Part shown: piece by piece, positions 1-7,130 of the stretch
Layout of the letters: each line of letters starts with the position of its first letter
How positions within the stretch are numbered: position 1 is the first letter of the stretch
Origin: Candidatus Peribacter sp. UBA6535
GTDB taxonomy: Bacteria > Patescibacteriota > Gracilibacteria > Peribacterales > Peribacteraceae
DNA: 37,641 nt
Direction of reading: 5' to 3'
NCBI GenBank assembly: GCA_002436205.1
Contig: DJKT01000003.1
Location: 1 to 37,641, forward strand
Made by a program: the position numbers and the translations under genes
Notes under the pieces: generated by a model
Told to the model about the DNA's origin: nothing
Database searches by the model: none
The model's input: the letters and a program-made list of their open reading frames with translations, nothing else

Positions 1-82
1 TGGGCCGGGAGGGATTCGAACCCCCGAAGTCAGAGACATCTGGTTTACAGCCAGACCCGTTTGGCCACTTCGGTACCGACCC
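1..82 (-). tRNA. tRNA-Tyr (GTA anticodon)
   Basis: Read on the minus strand this folds as a class II tRNA. The acceptor stem GGGTCGG pairs with CCGGCCC (one G-U pair) and is followed by discriminator A at position 1. The anticodon loop CTGTAAA gives anticodon GTA (Tyr). A long variable arm, typical of bacterial tRNA-Tyr, precedes a five-pair T stem around the loop TTCGAAT. The 3' CCA, if encoded, lies beyond the window edge, so the gene end is taken at the discriminator base. Confidence 0.95.
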
Positions 83-106
83 ATGATTAGCCTCGATGAT
101 GGGAGG

Positions 107-134
107 ATTCTAGCTTATCTACCCTTTTTCTCAA
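107..134 (-). promoter_or_regulatory. Promoter of tRNA-Tyr
   Basis: The minus strand carries TTGAGA, a 16-nt spacer and TAGAAT. This places transcription start near position 100, giving a precursor 5' leader of about 18 nt before the mature tRNA. Unlike the protein genes here, whose -10 boxes sit next to the start codon, this one leaves room for RNase P processing. Confidence 0.6.
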
Positions 135-147
135 GCAGATAGTTGAT

Positions 148-522
148 CTAGTCCCTGCTATCTATTGCATGCTGTAGCACATCAAGCACTTCCGGTAGAG
201 AGGGATCTGACATTGTAGAAAGTATTTCGGCTGATCCTGTGACATCTCTACGATAATTCACTGTCTGCATTGATGCGGGTTTTTCGCCATTATCTGACAG
301 CTCTGCTAGCCAGCGTAGATCCTTCCGCGATCCCTCCTTATTGCAAACAAATGCCAATGAGGCTCGGCAATGCTCTCGAGGAAGATCCGCTGCACTTCCA
401 CGTATTACCGTCAACGATCCACCAAGTTTCTCCGATGTTATTCCATCATAGTCGTCATCCGGACCAAGCCATTGCTCAGTAAGTCGGACAATGCGATCGT
501 GATCAGATTTTGTGACATTCAT
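148..522 (-). CDS. Hypothetical protein, 124 aa
   Basis: I do not recognise a family. The product is a small soluble, acidic protein with no signal peptide, membrane segment or metal-binding cluster. Its N-terminal part is rich in Asp (a DDDYD run near residues 22-26), and the C-terminus looks helical (LPEVLDVLQHAI). The start at 522 is supported by TTGGGC, a 17-nt spacer and TCTAAT ending 7 nt before the ATG, the usual spacing in this genome. It lies between tRNA-Tyr and a divergent coiled-coil gene. No Shine-Dalgarno sequence is present. It could be a lineage-specific orphan; function unknown. Confidence 0.6.
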   Translation of the reverse strand: MNVTKSDHDRIVRLTEQWLGPDDDYDGITSEKLGGSLTVIRGSAADLPREHCRASLAFVCNKEGSRKDLRWLAELSDNGEKPASMQTVNYRRDVTGSAEILSTMSDPSLPEVLDVLQHAIDSRD

Positions 523-529
523 AAATTAT

Positions 530-558
530 ATTAGAAAAGGAGATGATCGTACGCCCAA
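530..558 (-). promoter_or_regulatory. Leaderless-type promoter of the 124-aa gene
   Basis: TTGGGC (553-558), a 17-nt spacer and TCTAAT (530-535) on the minus strand, then 7 nt to the ATG. Transcription would start at or next to the start codon. An overlapping TATAAT at 525-530 is only 2 nt from the ATG and is too close to act for this start. Confidence 0.5.
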
Positions 559-598
559 CTAAGAGATCACGTCAATGATACAAAGTTACTCTACGAAA

Positions 599-660
599 CT
601 GTTGTTATTTTTTACAACAGGTATTGAATTTTTACTGAAGGTTCCATCATCAGATGGAAC
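599..660. repeat. Two consecutive perfect hairpins in the 523-758 intergenic region
   Basis: The first hairpin is CTGTTGT, an 8-nt loop and ACAACAG (599-620). The second is GTTCCATC, the loop ATCA and GATGGAAC (641-660). Both stems are perfect. The second would bury the in-frame ATG at 654 in its 3' arm. Neither is followed by a convincing T tract in the plus direction, so they look more like operators or a structured leader than terminators. Apart from these and the promoter at 721-749 I see nothing else in 523-758. Confidence 0.5.
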
Positions 661-720
661 GGCATCTATGGCTTATCGAAGAGGAAATATTGCAACTGCT
701 CAAAGGAGATTATCGTGCGC

Positions 721-749
721 TTGTTCCATCCCTCTCTCACATCTATCAT
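721..749 (+). promoter_or_regulatory. Promoter of the small coiled-coil gene
   Basis: TTGTTC (721-726), a 17-nt spacer and TATCAT (744-749), ending 9 nt before the ATG at 759. This is the main reason for choosing 759 rather than 654 as the start. Confidence 0.45.
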
Positions 750-758
750 ACTCAGCCC

Positions 759-1046
759 ATGCCAAAGAATAGTTCAAGCGATGGCGATGATATCACTCTA
801 CATGATGTCATAGCGCATATTCAGAATTTGCAGAGTGCTATTAGAGCAAATGGAGATCTTATCAAAGCAAATGCTGCTGGAATTCAATCAAATGCAGACG
901 CCATTAATCATCTTGAATCATCAATGAATAGCCGTTTTGAAGCTGTAGACCGTCGCTTTGATGCAGTTGATCAGGATATTCAAGCTCTAGGAATGGATAT
1001 CATCGCCATTAAGCAACATGTAAGAATGCCTGTTGCTCTGGACTAA
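759..1046 (+). CDS. Small coiled-coil protein, 95 aa
   Basis: The product is almost entirely helical. Heptad-like stretches run from about residue 14 to 85, including the repeated pattern RFEAVDRRFDAVDQDI near residues 61-76. Short coiled-coil proteins with this RF-AVD repeat are common in bacteria and are often annotated as hypothetical or as hemolysin XhlA/DUF-type coiled coils. No membrane segment or signal peptide is present, so it probably oligomerises in the cytoplasm. An in-frame ATG at 654 would add 35 residues, but it lies in a perfect hairpin and has no promoter at the usual distance. The stop codon directly abuts the ABC-permease relic at 1047. Specific function unknown. Confidence 0.6.
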   Translation: MPKNSSSDGDDITLHDVIAHIQNLQSAIRANGDLIKANAAGIQSNADAINHLESSMNSRFEAVDRRFDAVDQDIQALGMDIIAIKQHVRMPVALD

Positions 1047-1073
1047 CTAACCCTCCCACCTGATAGCCTCCAT
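1047..1073 (-). pseudogene. Relic of an ABC-permease 3' end
   Basis: On the minus strand these 27 bases read MEAIRWEG followed by TAG. They match 23 of 27 bases of the true 3' end of the permease at 1138-1164, which encodes the same eight residues and ends in TAA. Three of the four differences are silent or in the stop codon, as expected for old coding sequence. No further homology extends upstream, so this is a terminal fragment: either the end of a lost third permease or a duplicated insertion target. Confidence 0.6.
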
Positions 1074-1074
1074 C

Positions 1075-1103
1075 CCCCTTCGCTCCTTCGGAGCTTCGGA
1101 GGG
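1075..1103. terminator. GC-rich hairpin after the export operon
   Basis: An imperfect inverted repeat centred on GCTCC-TTC-GGAGC, with outer CCC/GGG pairing, lies between the convergent coiled-coil gene and permease operon. There is no clear T tract on either strand, so termination is plausible but not assured. It could also be a REP-like palindrome. Confidence 0.35.
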
Positions 1104-1137
1104 ACGAGAGGTAGAATCTATACAAATAATGATCTTT

Positions 1138-2358
1138 TTATCCTTCCCACCTAATAGCCTCCATCGGACTTAGATCTGCAGCTTTTCTTGCAGGGAAAAT
1201 CCCAAAGATCAACCCCGTTGCCATTGCCATACTCATCGCGGCAATGAGGGCAGGTATAGAGAGTGTAAACGGAACATGTCCCACAAACTTGCTGGCAATA
1301 GCTGCAAGCAAAGCGCCGAGAGCTGCTCCTCCTATAATACCGACTGCCCCTCCAAGCATCGTAAGTGCAACAGCCTCTATAAGGAACTGTCGCAAGATGT
1401 CCTGACGCGTTGCCCCGAGTGCCTTACGCAAACCTATCTCTCTTGTGCGCTCTGTAACAGAGACTAGCATAATATTCATAATCCCTATTCCTCCGACGAT
1501 GAGGGAGATTCCTGCAATCAGCCCAATGAATGCCGTAAGGCCAAGGCCGACTGTTCCTACAATCTCTGTAGCCTGTGAAGCAGACCTCGCACGAAAATCG
1601 TCTTTGTCATAATCGTTGTCGGGATTGTCTATGGAGTGACGCTGCCGAAGAAGTGCAGTGATATCTGCAAGGGCAAGTTCGTCGTCTTCGGTGGTTGCCT
1701 TCATCGTCATGTAGCTTAGGTGCTTTTGGCCTGTCTGTGCTTTTGCTGTGGTAAATGGCACGTAGGCAGGAGTATCAAGATCCTGAAGCAAGGCAGAACC
1801 TACTGTTTCCATTACTCCCACTACGGTATAAAACCTTTTACCAATTCTGATACGTTCTCCAATGGGGTCATTTTGTCCAAACAAATCCACCGCTGCTTGG
1901 TACCCAAGTACTACAACAGACCGTGCTCCTTTAATATCAGATTCATTGAGCAGACGTCCGCGCTCAAGCTTGAGACTGTAGTTATAAAAGAAGTTGCTCG
2001 TCGTCCCAAAGATGAAAGGAGAAATCTCTTCTGTTTCGTACGTAATCTTTTCTGTGACAAAAATTACCGGAGCGACACTCTCTACTGTATTTAAAGTTTC
2101 CACTGCCTCGTAATCTGCAAAGCTCATGGAGTCGAGTGTGCGACCAAACTTCTCGAAGCCTGTTGGATACACTTCTATCAAATGACTACTAAAAGACTCT
2201 ACCTGATCGAGTACGTATCGCTCGAAGCTTCGTCCAACAGAAACCATGAGTACAACAGAGCCTACTCCAATGATAATACCCAACATCGTAAGTATTGATC
2301 GCATACGATGTGCGGTTACCGCTGTGTACGCTGCCTGCAATGTATCTTTGAGTTGCAT
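1138..2358 (-). CDS. MacB-type ABC transporter permease (second copy)
   Basis: This 406-aa integral membrane subunit belongs to the MacB/FtsX permease family, which drives export by coupling ATP hydrolysis to an extracytoplasmic stalk. An N-terminal transmembrane helix (residues 20-42, ILTMLGIIIGVGSVVLMVS) is followed by a large MacB_PCD-like external domain. The C-terminal FtsX region has three helices and the conserved stretch NIMLVSVTERTREIGLRKALGA. It ends in the family's PMEAIRWEG tail. Its start overlaps the stop of the preceding permease (TAATG). The two permeases are clearly paralogous along their whole length, so they probably form a heterodimer rather than the usual MacB homodimer. 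Substrate unknown; peptides, lipids or lipoproteins are all possible. Confidence 0.9.
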   Translation of the reverse strand: MQLKDTLQAAYTAVTAHRMRSILTMLGIIIGVGSVVLMVSVGRSFERYVLDQVESFSSHLIEVYPTGFEKFGRTLDSMSFADYEAVETLNTVESVAPVIFVTEKITYETEEISPFIFGTTSNFFYNYSLKLERGRLLNESDIKGARSVVVLGYQAAVDLFGQNDPIGERIRIGKRFYTVVGVMETVGSALLQDLDTPAYVPFTTAKAQTGQKHLSYMTMKATTEDDELALADITALLRQRHSIDNPDNDYDKDDFRARSASQATEIVGTVGLGLTAFIGLIAGISLIVGGIGIMNIMLVSVTERTREIGLRKALGATRQDILRQFLIEAVALTMLGGAVGIIGGAALGALLAAIASKFVGHVPFTLSIPALIAAMSMAMATGLIFGIFPARKAADLSPMEAIRWEG

Positions 2359-3587
2359 TATTCGTAGCGGAGAGCATTCATAGGAGAAAGGCGTGCTGCC
2401 TTGCGAGCAGGATAAATACCAAATCCAAGTCCAACTGCAAAAGCCATAGCAAGTGCCATGCCGATAGAAGGATAGGAAATAACGAAGTCGTAGGTCGGCA
2501 AAAATTTATCAGCAATCGCAGCAGTGAGAAGCGCAAGACCTAAGCCAAATGCTACACCAATGATTCCTGCAAACATGGTAAGAGCTATTGCCTCTACCAG
2601 AAACTGCAACAGAATATCTCTACGTTTAGCTCCAACTGCCTTTCGCAGTCCTATCTCTCTAGTGCGCTCTGTAACAGATACCAACATAATGTTCATGATT
2701 CCTATTCCTCCAACAATAAGGGAGATGCTCGCCACCATGGTAATAAATAAGGTAAGCCCCAAAGAAACTGCACCCAAAATATCATTCGCCTGTGCGGAAG
2801 TACGTACGATGAAATCATCTTTATCGGAGTCTCCTTCCGGGTTGATGATTCCATGCCGGCGACGAAGAAGTGTCTCCACATCATATTGTGCCAAATCAAA
2901 ATCCCCTACCGACTGCATACTCACAACGTTGACATACTTCTGTACGTTTTGTGCCCGAGCAGTTGTAAGAGGGATAAACACAAACTCATCTGCATTTTGA
3001 AAAAACTGCGTTCCAATAGATTCCAATGTTCCGATTACTTCGTACGATCTTGCACCCAATTTAACTCGCTCTCCAATTGGGTTTTGGCGTCCGAACAAAT
3101 CATCAACAATTTCTGAACCCAATACGACAACATTTCGTGCAGCACGAATGTCACTCTCTTCAAGAAGTCTTCCGCGCTGTATGGTAACTTCTCGGTTTTG
3201 AAAATAGTTGGGTACTGTCCCGATAACTCTAGGCTCCGTCTTCTCTCTGCCAAATGTGGCGTAATCCACCCCAACCATTATTGCAGGAGCAACACTCGTT
3301 ACGGTGGATAGTTTTTCTAATGCATTGATATCCTCAAAGCTCAGGCTATCCAATCCTGCCACAATAGTTCCTTCGGCACCTTCCTGTTGTCCCGGAAACA
3401 CCACCATACTTTGAGCTCCTATGGAACTAATTTGTCCAAGGATAAGATGCTCCATACTCGCCCCTACAGAAGTCATCAGTACCACAGACCCAACTCCAAT
3501 AATAACACCAAGCATAGTCAGTAGTGACCTGCTTTTGTTTCTATTGAGGCTACGCTCTGCCGCGCGAAACGTATCATTGAGTAGCAT
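2358..3587 (-). CDS. MacB-type ABC transporter permease (first copy)
   Basis: This 409-aa paralogue of the downstream permease has the same layout: an N-terminal helix (LLTMLGVIIGVGSVVLM), a periplasm-type external domain of about 220 residues, then a three-helix FtsX region with VSVTERTREIGLRKAVGAKR. The ATG overlaps the TAA stop of the ATPase gene, so translation is probably coupled; there is no Shine-Dalgarno sequence. The ATPase is a separate polypeptide, as in Gram-positive MacB-like and LolCDE systems, whereas proteobacterial MacB fuses ATPase and permease. Together with the ATPase and adaptor this makes a complete four-gene exporter. Confidence 0.9.
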   Translation of the reverse strand: MLLNDTFRAAERSLNRNKSRSLLTMLGVIIGVGSVVLMTSVGASMEHLILGQISSIGAQSMVVFPGQQEGAEGTIVAGLDSLSFEDINALEKLSTVTSVAPAIMVGVDYATFGREKTEPRVIGTVPNYFQNREVTIQRGRLLEESDIRAARNVVVLGSEIVDDLFGRQNPIGERVKLGARSYEVIGTLESIGTQFFQNADEFVFIPLTTARAQNVQKYVNVVSMQSVGDFDLAQYDVETLLRRRHGIINPEGDSDKDDFIVRTSAQANDILGAVSLGLTLFITMVASISLIVGGIGIMNIMLVSVTERTREIGLRKAVGAKRRDILLQFLVEAIALTMFAGIIGVAFGLGLALLTAAIADKFLPTYDFVISYPSIGMALAMAFAVGLGFGIYPARKAARLSPMNALRYE

Positions 3588-4342
3588 TATTTTTTTAGAT
3601 TGTGATTGTTTTTGGCGGTGACGCGCTTAAACTTTTTGGAGTCAGAGTCGATACGACCATCAAGAAGATGAATGATGCGTTTTGCATGTGCAGCCGTACT
3701 CTGCTCATGCGTAACGAGGATGATGGTTCTCCCTCCCCGATCATGCAAATCCTGCAGTGCCTCCATTACCTGGCTTCCGGATGTGCTATCAAGGTTTCCC
3801 GTGGGTTCATCAGCAAAAATTATATCTGGTGAAGTAACGAGAGCCCTAGCTATAGCCACGCGCTGTTGCTGACCGCCTGAGAGTTGATTGGTGAAATACG
3901 TCGCACGATCGGTAAGACCTACTGCCTCAATTGCATTCATTCCGCGTTCTATTCTTTCGGATGGAGGAATAGTGGGATGATAGAGCAGCGGAAGTATTAC
4001 ATTATCAAGAACTGTAGTACGTGGCAGCAAGTTAAATGCCTGGAATACAAAACTCACACGGGTTGCACGAATGGCTGCAAGTTCATCATCAGACATTGTG
4101 CGTGTTGGTTCTCCGCGAAACAAAAACTTCCCTGATGTTGGCTGGTCAAGAAACCCCAATATATGCATGAGGGTTGATTTCCCGGAGCCCGAAGGACCCA
4201 TAATAGAAATAAACTCTTCCTCGTGAATTGTGAGATCGATATCATGAAGTACAGGAGTTTCTAATTCATCATTACAATAGGACTTGCAGAGTTTGCGCGT
4301 CTCTATCAGCGGCGCTGTGGAGGGGTTCTTTTTCTTTGGCAT
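3587..4342 (-). CDS. ABC transporter ATP-binding protein, MacB/LolD type
   Basis: This 251-aa cytoplasmic ATPase powers the adjacent permeases. Visible motifs are Walker A (GPSGSGKST, residues 49-57), the Q-loop region (VFQAFNLLPRTTVLDNV), the signature LSGGQQQRVAIARAL, Walker B with catalytic Glu (IIFADEPTGNLD) and the H-loop (VTHEQ). The NLLPRTTVLDNV segment and the TGNLDS sequence are typical of the MacB/LolD/FtsE branch. It begins 2 nt after the adaptor gene's stop and overlaps the next permease start, which confirms a single operon. The C-terminal 25 residues are Lys-rich and not part of the usual fold. Confidence 0.93.
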   Translation of the reverse strand: MPKKKNPSTAPLIETRKLCKSYCNDELETPVLHDIDLTIHEEEFISIMGPSGSGKSTLMHILGFLDQPTSGKFLFRGEPTRTMSDDELAAIRATRVSFVFQAFNLLPRTTVLDNVILPLLYHPTIPPSERIERGMNAIEAVGLTDRATYFTNQLSGGQQQRVAIARALVTSPDIIFADEPTGNLDSTSGSQVMEALQDLHDRGGRTIILVTHEQSTAAHAKRIIHLLDGRIDSDSKKFKRVTAKNNHNLKK

Positions 4343-4343
4343 G

Positions 4344-6164
4344 TTACTTTATAAGAACAATCACGGTTTCTCCCTCTTCGAGTCCTTCAATAATTTCCAC
4401 ATTAGTGATTGTTTCCATACCAACTGTTACCGGACGATCTTCTACGTCATCATTCTTATTTAGCACACGTACAATTTCTTCTCCTTCTTCATTTTTGATA
4501 ACAGCACGACCCGGAATGTACAGAACATCGTCTTTGGTATCCGTAATAATATCCAAGTCCCCTGTCATACCAATTTTGAGCAGATCATCAAAGCTCTTTG
4601 GGAAATCAAGCTTTATACGATACTTCGGAACACCATCGACGATAGTTGCTGCAGGGTCTATCTCGGTAACTTCGACAGGGAACTGCCTATCGGGATAGGC
4701 ATCAAGTAAGAGCTCTCCGCTTTGAGAGTACTCTACTTTTGGGATATCAATCTCTGATGTAAATACCTCTATGCGGTATGGAGAAACACCAAGAATTGTA
4801 ATGGCGGCAACCGTCTCGCTAAATTGCCCTGGGGTAAACTCTCCTTTCTTCAGATTTACCTTGGTGATTGTTCCTTCTATCGGAGCCGCAAGAATCGTAT
4901 CATCGTAATCTGCTTGTGCTTTTTGTAGATCAGCTCTTGCCGACTGTACGCGTCCACGAGATGCATCGATGTCTGCCTTACGTGTTCCGGCTCGCTTAAG
5001 TGCAAGCTGTGCCTCCGAAACAGTTACTGCAGTTTGATAGGTACTGATATCCGCTAGGGATTGATCACGTGTACCCTGTGCAGTCACGACATTTGATTCC
5101 TCAGTTGCAATCTTTGTTTCAAAGTTAGCAATTTTATCCTGCAAGGCTTTAAGTGTGCCACCAATATTTGTATATGCAGTCTCTACATTACTTTTTTCTG
5201 TTGCAAGAGTCGCTCTCAGTGTTTCCTTTTTTGTATAGTCAAACAATCCCAATGGCTCTTGGCGTCCAATAAAATCGTATGCACGTTGCACGACTACTGT
5301 CGCATCTGCAGCTAGTAGTCTCCCCTCCTCTAATGCAACTGATGCATCGTTGAAATCATTGAGTGTTGTGCTTGTTTTATGTAAAGCAGTATTGATTCTC
5401 GTATACGTATCTATGCGCTGCGTATCCATCTGTCTGTACTCAGCTGGCTGCTCTTGTGACAGGATGTTTTGCAGTGTTAGATCTTCGAACACGTCTTCTA
5501 TGACACCGAGGGCTGTTTCTGCCTTTGATAATTCTTTTGTCAGAGTGCTACTTGCTGTTGCAACCTCTCCTGCCGACGCAGTCTTGGCTTCGGACTGCAA
5601 AACTGTAAGCTTACTATTTGCCTTTTCCAAAGAAGCGACAGCCGTATCGTACTTGGACCTGGCAAGTTCAAGTGAAGCCTGTTTATTGCGAAGTTCTGCT
5701 TCTGCAATAGCAATATCCTCAGGCCTTGTCCCCTCTTCTAGTGCGCGGAGTTCTGCGTAAGCTGTTGTCAGCTTTGCATTTGCTGCAGTGACTGCGGCTT
5801 TGAGACTTCCGGAACGCAGTCTCGCAAGTTCTTGTCCTACAAAAACTGTGTCTCCATCTGAAACAAGAAGTTCTTCCACTATTCCCGAAACGGGGAATTT
5901 GAGTTCCAAATCTTTTTCTGAAATCACTGTAGCGACTACCTCCACAGCCTGAACGAGGTCTCCTCTCTTCACCTGCTCTGTGAGATACTCTGGTTCTGGC
6001 TCTGAGGTCAGGAAGTTTGTTAAGGCAATAATAGGTAGTGCGATAACAACAAGAATGAGGATCATTTTCCATTTCTTTCTGACAAAATTCAGCACTTTCA
6101 TAGGCGTGAATTTGCTTACCATGCTCTTCTTTGAGCCACTATCTTGAACTTCAGGTGTTTCCAT
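4344..6164 (-). CDS. MacA/HlyD-family adaptor with a very long helical hairpin
   Basis: This 606-aa membrane-anchored adaptor is first in the export operon. A single transmembrane helix (about residues 34-52) is followed by half of a lipoyl-type barrel (VKRGDLVQAVEVVATV...VEELLVSDGDTVFVGQ). A long Ala/Glu/Lys-rich helical region runs from roughly residue 110 to 425. The second barrel half follows (ILAAPIEGTITKVNLKKGEF), then beta-barrel and membrane-proximal domains to the C-terminus. Typical MacA is about 370 aa, and the excess here is almost all in the hairpin. In Gram-negatives the hairpin tip docks to TolC. CPR bacteria have no outer-membrane TolC, so the long hairpin may instead span the wall or S-layer. 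Confidence 0.88.
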   Translation of the reverse strand: METPEVQDSGSKKSMVSKFTPMKVLNFVRKKWKMILILVVIALPIIALTNFLTSEPEPEYLTEQVKRGDLVQAVEVVATVISEKDLELKFPVSGIVEELLVSDGDTVFVGQELARLRSGSLKAAVTAANAKLTTAYAELRALEEGTRPEDIAIAEAELRNKQASLELARSKYDTAVASLEKANSKLTVLQSEAKTASAGEVATASSTLTKELSKAETALGVIEDVFEDLTLQNILSQEQPAEYRQMDTQRIDTYTRINTALHKTSTTLNDFNDASVALEEGRLLAADATVVVQRAYDFIGRQEPLGLFDYTKKETLRATLATEKSNVETAYTNIGGTLKALQDKIANFETKIATEESNVVTAQGTRDQSLADISTYQTAVTVSEAQLALKRAGTRKADIDASRGRVQSARADLQKAQADYDDTILAAPIEGTITKVNLKKGEFTPGQFSETVAAITILGVSPYRIEVFTSEIDIPKVEYSQSGELLLDAYPDRQFPVEVTEIDPAATIVDGVPKYRIKLDFPKSFDDLLKIGMTGDLDIITDTKDDVLYIPGRAVIKNEEGEEIVRVLNKNDDVEDRPVTVGMETITNVEIIEGLEEGETVIVLIK

Positions 6165-6176
6165 ATCTATAGTTAG

Positions 6177-6205
6177 ATTATACCATAATAGTAAATATTG
6201 AGCAA
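6177..6205 (-). promoter_or_regulatory. Promoter of the MacAB-type operon
   Basis: TTGCTC (6200-6205), a 17-nt spacer and a consensus TATAAT (6177-6182) on the minus strand. The -10 box ends 12 nt before the ATG, so the leader would be about 5 nt, too short for a Shine-Dalgarno sequence. Confidence 0.65.
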
Positions 6206-6207
6206 TA

Positions 6208-7035
6208 TCAGGAATTCTCCGTTGATTTTAGTGCTTCCAGGGCTTCTCGCACTGCTTCTTCTACCGGCTTCATAGCGATACCCTCAGATTCCAATTTTTG
6301 CCCTGAAAGTACGCAACTGCTACGTCCTGCCTTTGCAACATCTGATAGATCCTCTTCTCTTAAAAGTTCGAATGTATGACTTGGATCAACGATCTCTTTA
6401 TAGAGTTCCATAATACGAAACGGTGTCATCGCTCCGGGGTTTACAATGTTATACGGTCCGGTTGCTCTTTTTTCGATAAGCTTCTGTGCAGCATTAAGAA
6501 GGTCTGGAATGTACGTCATGGAATTTTCTGTATCTAAAAGTCGATCGTATTTTTTGATTTTACTGATCAAGTTTCGATCATTACTTGTCCCATCAAAAGG
6601 CATTCGCAGTCTGATATTTAGAACTGGGAAATCATTGAGAAGTTGATCGATAAGCCCTTTGCTACGGGAATAAAAGCTCCCGAAGAAATTCGGTGCATCA
6701 GTCTCGCTAAAGGGCGTGGAGCAATCTCCGGAGTACACACAACCAGTACCTAGATGAACGAAGTATATATTGCGCTTATTGCATTCCTCCACAAGAACAA
6801 GCGGACCTACAACATTGCTATGTATGGTCTCTTCTTTGTGATCTTCGCACCAGTCAACATTCGGCCGTCCTGTTTTTCCTGCACAATTGATGACAACATC
6901 CGGTTTTTCGGAATCCAAAACCTCTCCTACAGCCCTAATATCTGCGATATCAACTGATGGGGTTGCAGCATCTGGATAGAGAGTCAGGAAGTACTGACCC
7001 ATATAGCCTTTGGACCCAAAAATAACTACTTTCAT
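6208..7035 (-). CDS. RmlD-like SDR sugar-nucleotide reductase/epimerase
   Basis: This 275-aa NAD(P)-dependent short-chain dehydrogenase is of the extended, RmlD (dTDP-4-dehydrorhamnose reductase)-like type. The Rossmann glycine motif GSKGYMG is at residues 7-13, and the catalytic pair YxxxK is Tyr122-Lys126 (YSRSK). A VINCAGKTG segment near residues 48-56 matches the family's conserved second strand. I chose the start at 7035 over an upstream one at 7062 because a TACAAT box lies 6 nt before it and the Rossmann strand begins right there. It probably acts in surface-glycan sugar synthesis. No other glycan genes are adjacent, so the exact substrate cannot be assigned. It ends in TGA. Confidence 0.8.
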   Translation of the reverse strand: MKVVIFGSKGYMGQYFLTLYPDAATPSVDIADIRAVGEVLDSEKPDVVINCAGKTGRPNVDWCEDHKEETIHSNVVGPLVLVEECNKRNIYFVHLGTGCVYSGDCSTPFSETDAPNFFGSFYSRSKGLIDQLLNDFPVLNIRLRMPFDGTSNDRNLISKIKKYDRLLDTENSMTYIPDLLNAAQKLIEKRATGPYNIVNPGAMTPFRIMELYKEIVDPSHTFELLREEDLSDVAKAGRSSCVLSGQKLESEGIAMKPVEEAVREALEALKSTENS

Positions 7036-7041
7036 ATGTGT

Positions 7042-7070
7042 ATTGTATTTGCCTCTAGCCAAAAGACCAA
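7042..7070 (-). promoter_or_regulatory. Leaderless promoter of the SDR gene
   Basis: TTGGTC (7065-7070), a 17-nt spacer and TACAAT (7042-7047), then 6 nt to the ATG. It is divergent from the ftsK promoter at 7095-7123. Confidence 0.6.
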
Positions 7071-7094
7071 TGAAGAAACACTAGAAACCCAATC

Positions 7095-7123
7095 TTTCAC
7101 ATCATCCAACAATATGCTATTCT
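7095..7123 (+). promoter_or_regulatory. Leaderless promoter of ftsK-rdgB
   Basis: TTTCAC (7095-7100), a 17-nt spacer and TATTCT (7118-7123), then 7 nt to the ftsK ATG. Transcription is expected to begin at the start codon. Confidence 0.6.
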
Positions 7124-7130
7124 AGCAACA

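Noticed and set aside
654..758. Longer start of the coiled-coil gene at 654
   Set aside because: The ATG lies in the 3' arm of a perfect hairpin and has no promoter at the normal distance, while 759 has one. It remains possible.
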